Assembly (NCBI RefSeq): GCF_021462225.1
Contig: NC_061806.1
Span: 3,095,234 to 3,159,233, forward strand
Source: Girardinichthys multiradiatus
Lineage: Eukaryota > Chordata > Actinopteri > Cyprinodontiformes > Goodeidae
Direction: 5' to 3'
Length of the DNA: 64,000 nucleotides
Below, piece by piece: positions 52,745 to 62,914 of the stretch (the stretch's first letter is position 1; every line of letters begins with the position of its first letter). The position numbers and the translations under genes are program-made. Below the pieces are notes generated by a model. It did no database searches and was not told where the DNA came from. It saw nothing but the letters and a program-made list of their open reading frames with translations.

Positions 52745-55175
52745 GCATTTAATAGTGTACTTTGATGAAAGTAGACAAGGTGTCTGCTTCACGGACTAAA
52801 ACTGGGAGCTGGTTCCACAGGAGAGGAGCCTGATAACTAAAGGATCTGCCTCCCATTCTACTTCTAGAGACTCTAGGAACCATCAGTAAACCTGCAGTCT
52901 GAGAACAAAGTGCTCTGTTAGGAACATATGGACCAATCAGATCTCTGATGTATGATGGAGCTAGATCATTAAGGGCTTTATATGTGAGGAGGAGAATTTT
53001 AAATCCTATTCTGGATTTAACAGGGAGCCAATGAAGGGAAGCTAAAATAGGAGAAATATGATCTCTCTTTTTAATTTTCATCAGAACTCTTGCTGCAGCA
53101 TTTTGAATCAGCTGAAGGCTTTTAACTGTATTTTGTGGACATCCTGATAGTAAAGAATTACAATAGTCCAGCCTTGAAGTAACAAATGCATGGACTAGTT
53201 TTTCATTGTCTCTCCTGGATAGGATATTTCTAATTTTGGCAATGTTCCAGAGGTGAAAGAAGAAAATCCTAGGTCTTTAATTTAGTAAATCATCTTGATC
53301 AAGCAAAGGTTTCTTAAGTAAAGGTTTAACTACAGCTCCCTAAAGGTCTGTGGTACAGTGCCTTGCGAAAGTATTCAGCCCCCTTGAACCTTTCAACCTC
53401 TTGCCACATTTCAGGTTTCAAACATAAAGATATAAAATTCAAATTTTTTGTGAAGACAAGTGGGACACAATCGTGAAGTTGAATGAAATTCATTGGATGT
53501 GTCAAACTTGTTTAACAAATAAAAAACTGAAAAGTGGGGCGCGTGCAATATTATTCGGTCCCCTTGCAATAATACTTTGTAGCGCCACCCTTTGCTGCAA
53601 TTACAGCTGCAAGTCTCTTGGGGTATGTCTCTATCAGTTTTGCACATCGAGAGACTGAAATTCTTGCCCATTCTTCCTTGCAAAACAGCTCGAGCTCAGT
53701 GAGGTTGGATGGAGAGCGTTCGTGAACAGCAGTCTTCAGCTCTTTCCACAGATTCTCGATTGGATTCAGGTCTGGACTTTGACTTGGCCATTCCAACACC
53801 TGGATACGTTTATTTGTGAACCATTTCATTGTAGATTTGGCTTTATGTTTTGGATCATTGTCTTGTTGGAAAATAAATCTCCGTCCCAGTCTCAGGTCTC
53901 TTGCAGACTCCAACAGGTTTTCTTCCAGAATGGTCCTGTATTTGGCCCCATCCATCTTCCCATCAATTTTGACCATCTTCTCTGTCCCTGCTGACAAAAA
54001 GCAGGCCCAAACCATGATGCTGCCACCACCATGTTTGACAGTGGGGATGGTGTGTTCAGGGTGATGAGATGTGTTGTTTTTACGCCAAACATATCATTTG
54101 CATTGTGGCCAAACAGTTCGATTTTGGTTTCATCTGACCAGAGCACCTTCTTCCACATGTTTGGTGTGTCTCCCAGGTGGCTTGTGGCAAACTTTAAACG
54201 AGACTTTTTATGGATATCTTTGAGAAATGGTTTTCTTCTTGCCACTCTTCCATAAAGGCCAGATTTGTGCAGTTTACGACTGATTGTTGTCCTATGGACA
54301 GACTCTCCCACCTCAGCTGTAGATCTCTGCAGTTCATCCAGAGTGATCATGGGCCTCTTGGCTGCATCTCTGATCAGTCTTCTCCTTGTTTGAGATGAAA
54401 GTTTAGAGGGACGGCCGGGTCTTGGTAGATTTGCAGTGGTCTGATACTCCTTCCATTTCAATATGATTGCTTGCACAGTGCTCCTTGGGATGTTTAAAGC
54501 TTGGGAAATCTTTTTGTATCCAAATCCGGCTTTAAACTTCTCCACAACAGTATCTCGGACCTGCCTGGTGTGTTCCTTGGTCTTCATGATGCTCTCTGCG
54601 CTTTGAACAGAACCCTGAGACTATCACAGAGCAGGTGCATTTATACGGAGACTTGATTACACACAGGTGGATTCTTTTTATCATCATCAGTCATTTGGGA
54701 CAACATTGGATCATTCAGAGATCGTCACTGAACTTCTGGAGTGAGTTTGCTGCACTGAAAGTAAAGGGGTCAAATAATATTGCCCACCCACTTTTCAGTT
54801 TTTTATTTGTTAAAAAAGTTTGACACATCCAATGAATTTCATTCCACTTCACGATTGTGTCCCACTTGTTGATTCTTCACAAAAAATTAGAATTTTATAT
54901 CTTTATGTTTGAAGCCTGAAATGTGGCAAAAGTTTGACCAGTTCAAGGTGGCCGAATACTTTCGGAAGGCACTGTACATATCAATTTACAAAGGATAGAT
55001 TTATCAAATCTAGAATGAGCCTGGTAATCACAGGGAACGCTTCCTTAAATTATTTGGTTGGCATTGGGTCTAGCATACAAGTTGAAGGTTTAAATGAAGC
55101 AAATATTTTTTCTAACTCAGGAAGCTCCACTGGATCAAAAAGTAAAAAGAAAACTAAGTATAACCTACAAAGCTA
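52745..55175 (-). pseudogene. L2 LINE, internally deleted, split by a Tc1 element
   Basis: On the minus strand, from right to left: LFDPVELPELEKIF and SFKPSTCMLDPMPTK (55140-55060), then across the Tc1 insertion VPQTFKGAVVKPLLKKP (about 53350-53300), then a jump near 53275 straight to FHLWNIAKIRNILSR and SRLDYCNSLLSG, LHWLPVKSRIGF, SYQAPLLWNQLP and ADTLSTF, ending at 52745. The stretch between the KPLLKKP block and FHL, which holds the catalytic reverse transcriptase motifs, is deleted. It is the same family as the L2 at 10.1-13.2 kb, and 110 codons of the C-terminal part are still open. Confidence 0.87.
53356..54974 (-). mobile_element. Nearly intact Tc1 transposon, TIRs about 210 bp, TSD TA
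   Basis: Ends CAGTGCCTT(G/C)CGAAAGTATTC on both sides, with long matching TIRs, flanked by TA at 53354-53355 and 54975-54976; the L2 sequence continues on both sides. The minus-strand transposase starts at ATG 54587 (MKTKEHTRQVRDTVVEKF), has two helix-turn-helix parts (FGYKKISQALNIPRSTVQ; TLDELQRS), WSDETKIELFG (first catalytic D, about 54135), then a single frameshift near 54100 after GHNAND, FQQDNDPKHKA (second D, about 53855) and SPDLNPIENLW (catalytic E, about 53750), and ends with LAAVIAAKGGATKY at about 53560. Length and DDE spacing are normal. The one indel is the only clear defect. Confidence 0.95.
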
Positions 55176-56050
55176 AATCTAACAATAAATAACAATCAGT
55201 GAAAATATATGCAACTAAGAGCAAAAAATAGAAATATATACAGTTAAATAGTGAAGCTGAAGTCAACCTTGCAAAGTACCAAATACAGATGAAAAGCATG
55301 AGGGAGTCCTTAATATTACACCTATAAGTGAGTGAAACATTGCACCTTCGGTGGGTGAAGTGTTTAGTGCAGGTTAGTGTGTAGTGAGAGAGTCTACAGA
55401 GTGTGGCTCATGTTCAGCAGTCTGACAGCTTCAGGGAAGAAGCTGTTTCTGAGCCTGGTGGTCCTGCTCTGAATGCTCCTCAGCCGCCTGCGTGAGGGGA
55501 GGGGCTGAAACAGTCTGTGTGCGGGATGGGTGGAGTCCTTCATGATGCTGAGGGCCCTCCCCCTGCATTATGATGTGAAGAGCTCCGAGGTGGTGGGAAG
55601 ACTGCTCCCCACAGTCCTCTGTGCAGGCTTTACCACCCTCTGCAGAGCTTTTCTGTCAGTAGGAGTGCAGCACCTGTGCCATACGGTGACACAGGTGCAG
55701 ATGAGGCTCTCTGCCACACAGTGGTAGAAGTTCCTTAAGGACTGAGCCCCGAAGTCCAGCATTCCTCAGTTGCTTGAGGAAGTAGAGATGCTGATGAATA
55801 TTCCTAACTAGACATGAATCAATGGCACTCCAGTTGAGGTCATTGGATATGTGCACAGCCAGGAACCTATAACTGGGGACCACTACCACAGCTGCTTCTC
55901 CAATGTGCAGGGGAGGGAGAGGGCGCTTGTCCCTTCTGAAATCCACCACCATCTCCTTAGTCTTCTTTACATTGATGCATTGATTGTTTTCTCTGCAACA
56001 CTGCACTAGGTGTTCCACCTCCTCTGTATTTGAACTCATCATTATTAGTG
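55176..56050 (-). pseudogene. CR1/Rex1-like LINE ORF2 C-terminal part
   Basis: Minus strand: EVEHLVQCCRENNQCINVKK, KEMVVDFRRDK, SYRFLAVHISNDLNW and HLYFLKQLRNAG, i.e. the WC--N-L-LN--KT-EM-VDFRR and Y-LR-L blocks that follow the catalytic YADD in this LINE group. Then, frame-shifted, a region to about 55380 with FRPSHTDC-type C-terminus, and an AT-rich 3' UTR. The catalytic part is missing beyond 56050. The C-terminal motif set is like that of the 4754-7685 LINE but clearly diverged. Confidence 0.7.
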
Positions 56051-56439
56051 GTTCATCCCACTACTGCTGTGTCGTCTGTGAACTTCACTATATGACAGCT
56101 GGTTTATTAACAGAAAGACATGCAATATCAAAAGTTTTTATGTCCAATGTGTTCTATTTTCTTGGTCTAAAAAAACCTCGACAACAAAACATATCAAGTC
56201 TCTTGCTGTATTTAGCCAAAATAATGAATAAATAACCCCCAATTCTGCTGTTGAGTAAATGTTGCTGGGTATGTGTAGTCCTGTTTAATAGACCATGAAA
56301 GTGAGATTGATAAAAGCATGGATAATGAAAAGAAATACTTTTTGTTGTTCCAAACTGTTCCTTGCACTTAGATCGTGAGCCACGCAAACACCTAAGGGTC
56401 ACAAATGCCCCCAGGCTGCACTTTAGACATAACTAGGGT
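56051..56439. other. No gene seen
   Basis: AT-rich; no motif recognised. Confidence 0.45.
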
Positions 56440-56982
56440 ATATGAACCTTTGGCTTTGTTCTGACATACAGACTTTAAAATATGTGTGACCACCTGCAGG
56501 ATTGCAAAGTATTTTGATTCTTGTATTTATGCTTATACTTTTCCTTAGATCTGTTTCCCTGAGTGTCTTTAGTCTAGTTTCACCCATGTCTCTGTGTTCC
56601 CCTGCACCTGTAGCCATAGCAATATTATCTCCCTCAGTTCCCTGCAACTGGTCCTCACACCTGTTCACTGTTCAGTTGATTACCTGTCTCCACTTCTCAT
56701 TAGTTCGTACTCCACCTCCCTCTGTATATAAGCTTGTTCATGTGTATTATTCCTTGCTAGTTCCTCTTGTAGCTTCCACAGACTTTACCCTGTTTGTTAC
56801 CCAGTCTGTTCTTTGTTTGTTTGCCCTATGATCTGCCAATCGAGCCAAGTCTGCTGATGACTACTTTGTTCCTGTTCTGAACCCTGCCTGTAAGTCTTGT
56901 TCAGCTATTCATTAAAAGAACAACTATCCCCGCCATGCTCCTCGGCTTTGCTCTGCCAGTGGGTCTACCACCAACCCTGACA
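56440..56982 (+). mobile_element. LTR remnant, right end defined
   Basis: Has the layout of a Gypsy LTR: TCTGTATATAAGC (TATA-like) at about 56720, pyrimidine-rich downstream part, ATTAAAAG signal at about 56910 and an end CCAACCCTGACA at 56982. The left end is not clear, so boundaries are partial. Confidence 0.5.
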
Positions 56983-57161
56983 GTGACTGATACTGCATTC
57001 TCTGTCTCCTTCCATGTTCTGTTCTTTCCTTCTTCCCCCTCCTATCTACTCCATATTTAGGATTTTTTTAGTTTTCACTCCTAGAAAAATTCCAGATAAA
57101 ATTCATTTATAGAAGGCTGACAGTGACACAAAACCCAAAGCTGTTTAATACATTGTTATAA

Positions 57162-57372
57162 TTGGGCGATGGCGGCAGTGGTAGGGGTTCGTACTGTAAC
57201 CGGTGGGTTGTCGGTTCGAATCCCCACTCTGTCTTTCTCAGTCGTTGTATCCTTGGGCAAGACACTTCACCTGCCTTGCCTGCTGATGGTGGTCAGAGGG
57301 CTTGGTGGCACCTGTGTATGGCAGCTGTGGTTACACTGTCTACCACTGTCAGTGGTAGACTACAGGTAAGGT
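57162..57372 (+). mobile_element. tRNA-derived SINE
   Basis: Perfect B box GGTTCGAATCC at 57213-57223, an A-box-like start GGCAGTGGTAGGGG near 57173, and the teleost SINE phrases GGGCAAGACACTTCACCTGC and TGCTGATGGTGGTCAGAGG. It ends near 57372; the usual 3' tail is lost. Confidence 0.8.
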
Positions 57373-57860
57373 AAGCACACAGAGATATGGAGTAGGTAAT
57401 CAACGGGTTGCCACAGGTAGCAAACAGGAGGAACCAGTGGAGAGCAATGAAGAATAAATACTTAAGTATAAATACTGAGGTAGGGTGGAGAAAAATCCAA
57501 TGAACAATGGGAGCTAATCAGGGGAAATCAGGAGCAACTGGTGAGAAAGAGAAAGCAAGCAACTGGAAGAGGGAGGCTAATTAGCACAAATAACCAGAGA
57601 ATATAAGAATAAGTAAACAAAGGGATTACCTAACGAACATAAACAGGGAGGAACTAGATCTACAAGGAAATACAAACTAAAAACATCTAACGCAGGAATC
57701 CAAAAAAGTAGTCTAAACACAAGAAGGAATGATGAATCCAATCAACATGAATGAACTGAAATAACAGCAACAGAAGAACAGGGCAGTGCAGAGAAAGCAC
57801 ACCAAAAAGTGCACGGTACTTATTGATGCATTTAGTGGTAAAAGCGGCTCAATATAGAAC
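57373..57860 (-). mobile_element. Possible LTR remnant
   Basis: Purine-rich sequence with AGGAGCAACTGGTGAG and GGAGGCTAATTAGCAC words resembles the U3 of Gypsy LTRs read backwards. No terminal TG..CA ends were identified. Confidence 0.3.
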
Positions 57861-58271
57861 ATTTGTGTATCTGTTAACACCTGAATCTAAACACCTGTGG
57901 GTCTCAGTGTAAGCACGCTTGTGTATACAAGGTTTCTCCATAAAAATATGCAATAGCGAGTCTGAGTGTGAGGAGCCACAGACCTGCCCCCCTAGACCCA
58001 GGACAGATGCGGAGGAGATCCAAGCCACAGACATCCAAAGGCCCCCCAGAGCACAACAACCCCAGGAGAACCACTGCCGGGACTACCGCAACCCCCCCAA
58101 GAGTAGAACGGGGGAGAGTCCCAGGGGTACCACCCAGCAGCCACAGTGAGAAGACCCAGGGAGCTGAAGCGACGAGCCCACAGGCCCTGCCGGCAGCCGT
58201 CTACGCCCGAGCAGATCCAGCCATGGACCCAGAGACCCGTGACCCGGGACATATCACTCCCCAAGCAGTTA
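57861..58271 (+). other. GC-rich repeat with proline-rich frame
   Basis: A 102-codon frame (57968-58276) codes a Pro/Arg/Thr-rich product (RPAPLDPGQMRRRSKPQTSK and on). The neighbouring frame is also Pro-rich, so it may be an ORF1 or leader part of a LINE. GC content is much higher than around it. It joins directly to an L2 tail at 58272. Confidence 0.35.
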
Positions 58272-58500
58272 ATTAAATTCAGTTTATTTACACAATGCTA
58301 ATTTAAAACAAACATCATCTCAAGGCAATGTCAGTTACACACATTTCATTTTGATCCTAGTTATTAATGCAATGAAGTTAAGTTCATTATTTTAATTGGT
58401 AAAAAGTCTTCTGTTTATGAAAACCCAGCAGATTGCATTATGTCACTGATCTGCAGAATTCCCTCATAATGAGCTTGCATATAGGGACAATGAAAAAGAA
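58272..58500 (-). mobile_element. L2 LINE 3' end, decayed
   Basis: The minus strand matches the L2 3' end (AACCCAGCAGATTGCAT, CTCAAGGCA-TG), more diverged than the copy at 37.7 kb. Confidence 0.65.
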
Positions 58501-58539
58501 AATTTTGACTCTTTAACATGAAGACCAAAGAACACAGCA

Positions 58540-59720
58540 GACAGCTCAGGTTAGGTTCTAAAACAATATCCTAAACTTTGAACATCTCACAGACCTCTTT
58601 TCAATCCATCATCTGAACATGGAAAGAAGATGGAACAACTGCACACCTACTAGGACATGGACATTCACCTAAACTGACAGGCTAGCCAAGGAGAGCAATC
58701 ATCAGAGAAGCAGCCAACAGGATCATGGTAACTCTGGAGGAGCTGGAGAGATCCCAAGCTCAAATGGGAAAATCTGTTGAATGGACAACTATTAGCAGTG
58801 CACTCCACAAATCTATACATTATGGAAGAGGGTAGGCCTGGGCGATAAACCGAAGATTTACCAACACCGAAATTTATGACAATGACCGACGTCATTTTGC
58901 CCATGTCGATATCTTAGGTGTTTTAAAAAAATTAAAAGAAAAGTTGTTTTTACTTTTTTAGATGATTAGCTGTGTATAGGGAGGCTATGCTCATGTGTCT
59001 TTAAGATACTGTGCTACCTGTACAGCCTGTAGTGACTCCACCCCATCCAGTTTGTAACAAGAAGTGAAGGAGATGGTGGGGTTGAGAAAATGGAGGAAAT
59101 TTAAAATATTGAAGAGGCGGCAGTGGCACTAGAGCTGGTAGAGGAGAAGGAGGAGCAGCTCATTCCCCCCAAAAATGTGCTATCAATTATTTGGCAACAT
59201 TTTGGGTTCAGCAAGGATGATGTTGAACAAAAAAATGTCAAGCATAAACTGTTCCAAAAGATTGTGGCAATAAGCCAAGACAATACATCCAACCTGTTCC
59301 ACAACGACTTGGTGGTTCCAAAAACCCAAAAAAAAAATTTATTTTAGGCCATATTAGGCCCTAGAAGAGGGGCAAGAAGAAAGATGTCCTATTTGCAGTT
59401 TGTCACAGGCCATGTACACACAGCAAAGAAGGTGGAAGGCGCTCTGGTCATTGGTATTGTGACCCATATACAAAATGCTAAACGTGGTAGAAAACTAACA
59501 CTGATATAAATTAATTGTCTAAATTAAACGTGGTGGTGGGTGCATCATTTTATGTTTCTTCAGCAGTGGCAGGGAAGCCTGAAACTGTGGTGGAAGTTCA
59601 CCTACCAGCAGGATAACAACCCTAAACATACAGCCAGATCCAATGAGCTTGAGCTATTTTGCAACTGAGAATGAGCAAAAGTTTCAGTCTGTAGATGTGC
59701 AAAGCTGCTAATACATCAAT
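58540..59720 (+). pseudogene. Tc1-like transposon remnant interrupted by a hAT end
   Basis: 58560-58830 encodes the DNA-binding part: an ACATCTCACAGACCTC.. block, CATGGTAACTCTGGAGGAG for MVTLEEL, and LHKSIHYG. After the hAT insertion it resumes at about 59525 with GGGCIILCFFSSG and YQQDNNPKHTAR (second catalytic D) in shifted frames, and ends with a C-terminal part around 59690. The region for the first catalytic D is lost. Same subfamily as 4445-4753. Confidence 0.65.
58831..59515 (+). mobile_element. hAT element 5' end with degenerate BED finger
   Basis: Starts near GGTAGGCCTGGGCGATAAAC, the known form of a teleost hAT terminus with a following GACGTCATTTTGCC-ATGTCG palindromic part. The frame at 59123-59347 (74 codons) has VLSIIWQHFGFSKDDVEQKN and KLFQKIVAISQDNTSNLFHN, the BED-finger region. 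The usual paired cysteines are replaced (HKLF in place of CKLC) and the histidines are gone, so zinc binding is lost. The rest of the transposase is absent. Confidence 0.65.
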
Positions 59721-60192
59721 GGACTTGGAGTTGTATTTGTAGTTAATGGTGGCTCTACAAACCTGTACTCAGCCGAGCTAAATAGAAATGCACACTTAGT
59801 AAAAACTGCTGAAAGCCATTTAAATATATTGCTTTCATTTCCTTTCATATACTTAAACTGGTATCCAGCCCAGTATCTGAATGCTTTCACAGATGTTCTG
59901 AGGTTTCACATCAGATTTAAGGCTCTGTTTGAGTTAATGCCTCAAACTAACAAACCTCTGGCTGGTAGAAATAAACTGCAGTTCAGTAACAGAGAGGAGC
60001 AGCCCATATTGAACACACTCCTCTTTGTGATGCACATTAGAGAAATGTGCATTGTATCCCTTTAATTAAGGAGAAGCTGTTATGTACTTGTAAAAAGAAC
60101 ATGAAGTAGCCTATTTTGTAAAAAACAAAAATACATAGATGGCATTGCTGTAGAGTTCTGTGGAGCAGTCTAGCACTACTGTTGAGGATATA
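59721..60192. other. No gene seen
   Basis: A 78-codon frame (59829-60065) with FRFHIRFKALFELMP-like residues was not recognised. Confidence 0.4.
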
Positions 60193-61460
60193 CAGGGGTT
60201 GGACAATGAAACTGAAACACCTGTCATTTTAGTGTGGGAGGTTTCATGGCCAAATTGGACCAGCCTGGTAGCCAGTCTTCATTGATTGCACATTGCACCA
60301 GTAAGAGCAGAGTGTGAAGGTTCAATTAGCAGGGTAAGAGCACAGTTTTTCTCAAAATATTGAAATGCACACATTATGGGTGACATACCAGAGTTCAAAA
60401 GAGGACTAATTGTTGGTGCACTTCTTGCTGGCGCATCTCTGACCAATACAGCAAGTCTTTGTGATGTATCAAGAGCCACGGTATCCAGGGTAATGTCAGC
60501 ATACCACCAAGAAGGACGAACCACATCCAACAGGATTAACTGTGGACGCAAGAGGAAGCTGTCTGAAAGGGATGTTCAGGTGCTAACCCGGATTGTATCC
60601 AAAAAAACATAAAACCACGGCTGCCCAAATCACGGCAGAATTAAATGTGCACCTCAACTCTCCTGTTTCCACCAGAACTGTCTGTCAGGAGTCCACAGGG
60701 TCAATATACACGGCCGGGCTGCTATAGCCATACCTTTGGTCACTCAGGCCAATGCCAAACGTCGGTTTCAATGGTGCAAGGAGCGCAAATCTTGGGCTGT
60801 GGACAATGTGAAACATGTATTGTTCTCTGATGAGTCCACCTTTACTGTTTTCCCCACATCCGGGAGAGTTACGGTGTGGAGAAATCCCAAAGAAGCGTAC
60901 GACCCAGACTGTTGCATGCCCAGAGTGAAGCATGGGGGGTGGATCGGTGATGGTTTGGGCTGCCATATCATGGCATTCCCTTGGCCCAATACTTGTGCTA
61001 GATGGGCGCATCACTGCCAAGGACTACCGAACCATTCTTGAGGACCACGTGCATCCAATGGTTCAAACATTGTATCCTGAAGGCGGTGCTGTGTATCAGG
61101 ATGACAATGCACCAATACACACAGCAAGACTGGTGAAAGATTGGTTTGATGAACATGAAAGTGAAGTTGAACATCTCCCATGGCCTGCACAGTCACCAGA
61201 TCTAAATATTATTGAGCCACTTTGGGGTGTTTTGGAGGAGCGAGTCAGGAAACGTTTTCCTCCACCAGTATCACGTAGTGACCTGGCCACTATCCTGCAA
61301 GAAGAATGGCTTAAAATCCCTCTGACCACTGTGCAGGACTTGTATATGTCATTCCCAAGACGAATTGACGCTGTATTGGCCGCAAAAGGAGGCCCTACAC
61401 CATACTAATAAATTATTGTGGTCTAAAACCAGGTGTTTCAGTTTCATTGTCCAACCCCTG
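60193..61460 (+). mobile_element. Full-length Tc1-like transposon, TSD TA
   Basis: Ends CAGGGGTTGGACAATGAAAC at 60193 and its exact inverse up to 61460, flanked by TA at 60191-60192 and 61461-61462. Transposase from ATG 60376: MGDIPEFKRGLIVGALLAG and SRATVSRVMSAYHQEG (helix-turn-helix), a break near 60610, frame change to 60736-60950 with FSDESTFTVFPTSGRVTVW (first catalytic D), and a frame change near 60930 to 60932-61408 with GSVMVWAAISWHS, YQDDNAPIHTARL (second D), SPDLNIIEPLW (catalytic E) and an end GGPTPY. All three catalytic residues are intact, but the ORF is split by at least two frameshifts and small losses near 60610-60720. A different family from the one at 53.4 kb. Confidence 0.93.
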
Positions 61461-61489
61461 TATCTGTTTTATTGCAGCAGTGTGCATTA

Positions 61490-61985
61490 CAGTGTGTGCA
61501 TGTGTTGAACTGTGTAAAGCTGTGTGTGTAGGGTAGCTTTGTGAGCTCTTTTGACCTTGCAGTTGTTTTTTCTATTTTCACCACTCGCACATAGTCCGGC
61601 AAATGTAATGCAGTGCATTGATCAACTTCACATTGAAACCAACTCTTTATGTCATCCCCATCACTCTTCAGGTTTCTCTCTTGCTCACACACACAAATGT
61701 TAAGTAAAATTGATTCCATGTTGCAATGGATAATAGATGGTGACCTCCAGTTTGCCTTTGCTGCTGTTGTTGTCGCAGCATAAAGAATAGCCACAGGAAC
61801 CCAAACCAATGATATTTTCCCCATCCAGCCCAAAGGCCTCTAAGTCTGAATAATTCGATTTGTATCCACTAACGTTTCATTTATCATAGCTGGGTTTGTG
61901 CTTGCAGGGCCTTTAGCCAGCCTGCTGCACTTCCGACACTTTGATTCACAAAATTCTGACATTTGAGATCGGTGTGCACATACAA
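61490..61985 (-). other. Unrecognised open stretch, about 165 codons with one stop
   Basis: The minus strand from about 61985 reads MSEFCESKCRKCSRLAKGPA, then STNPAMINETLVDTNRIIQT, a stop at about 61838, and RPLGWMGKISLVWVPVAILY through DDIKSWFQCEVDQCTAL to 61444. It is cysteine-rich at both ends with a hydrophobic middle. The composition is protein-like but no family was recognised; it may be a domesticated or decayed transposon product. Confidence 0.3.
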
Positions 61986-62214
61986 GAATCCTAGGAGGAC
62001 AAGAGTTACTAAAATAAATAGAAGTAAATACTGAGTTCTCATATGGTTGCTAAGAACACATCTTGAAAGTATCTTTCTTTAGATGTAGCCCCTATGAAAC
62101 ATGAATGGAAATTACCTTTTCGCTTAATGGGTGTCTTTATTTTCACGCCTATTTAAGTTGTAGATTCTCACCAAAGGCAACAAAACTATAATTGAACACA
62201 CATGGAATTATATA
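61986..62214. other. No gene seen
   Basis: AT-rich, no motif recognised. Confidence 0.4.
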
Positions 62215-62560
62215 GTAAACAAAAAGTGTGAAATCACTCTAAACATTTTTATATTTTAGATTCTTCCAAATAGCCACCCTTTGCTCTGATAACTGGCATT
62301 CTCTCCATGAGCTTCATGAGGTGGTCTCGTGAAATCTTTTTCCAAAGAGTCTTGAAAGATCTTTCCAGAGGTGCATTAAGAGATGGCCAAAGGATTAATA
62401 TTTTAGTCATCATAGCAAAGGGCGGCTACTTTAAGGATTCTGAAATAAAAAACATATTTAAAGTTCTTTTACAATTTATTGTTAGCTACATAATTCCATA
62501 TGTGTTCATTCACTGTTTTGTTTTAAATGAGAAAGGCATTCTAAAACCTTTGAAACATTT
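62215..62560. mobile_element. Tc1-derived short element: two end regions facing each other
   Basis: 62250-62300 (AATAGCCACCCTTTGCTCTG) and 62418-62440 (AAAGGGCGGCTACTTTAAGG) are inverted versions of the same subterminal sequence found at 51.5 kb, and ATTCCATATGTGTTCATTCA follows on the right. This is the structure of an internally deleted Tc1-like element (MITE-like). TIR tips are not clearly visible. Confidence 0.6.
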
Positions 62561-62914
62561 TTTTTCTGTGTGTGTGTGTGTGTGCACTGCATGTATGTGT
62601 GTTGACTAGTGACATTTGATGGCAAGTCACCAGTTAAATTCAATGAGCATTATTTTGTTTGCTTTAAATTAATATTAATTTTTTGGAGGGCAGGAAAAGC
62701 CTGAGATTTGAACTCTTGAGTATTAGGCATTTGTTAAAAAGTTGGAGGGATTAGATTAAATGCCATCCTCTTGGTGCATACTCATAACCATAGATTGTAA
62801 AATGTGGATGTGACTAGCAGATTATAAGAGCAATGAAAAGTAAAGCAGCTTTTTATTATTTTATGTGATTCCAATGGAGCTGTTGTGGGTCATATATAGG
62901 AATAATTTAGGGAC
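62561..62914. other. No gene; short (TG)n at about 62567-62586
   Basis: AT-rich DNA with a TGTGTG run; nothing else recognised. Confidence 0.5.

Noticed and set aside
53722..54398. Plus-strand frames of 60-90 codons
   Set aside because: Antisense to the Tc1 transposase.
57173..57240. Possible tRNA gene
   Set aside because: Same reason: SINE head without a foldable acceptor stem.
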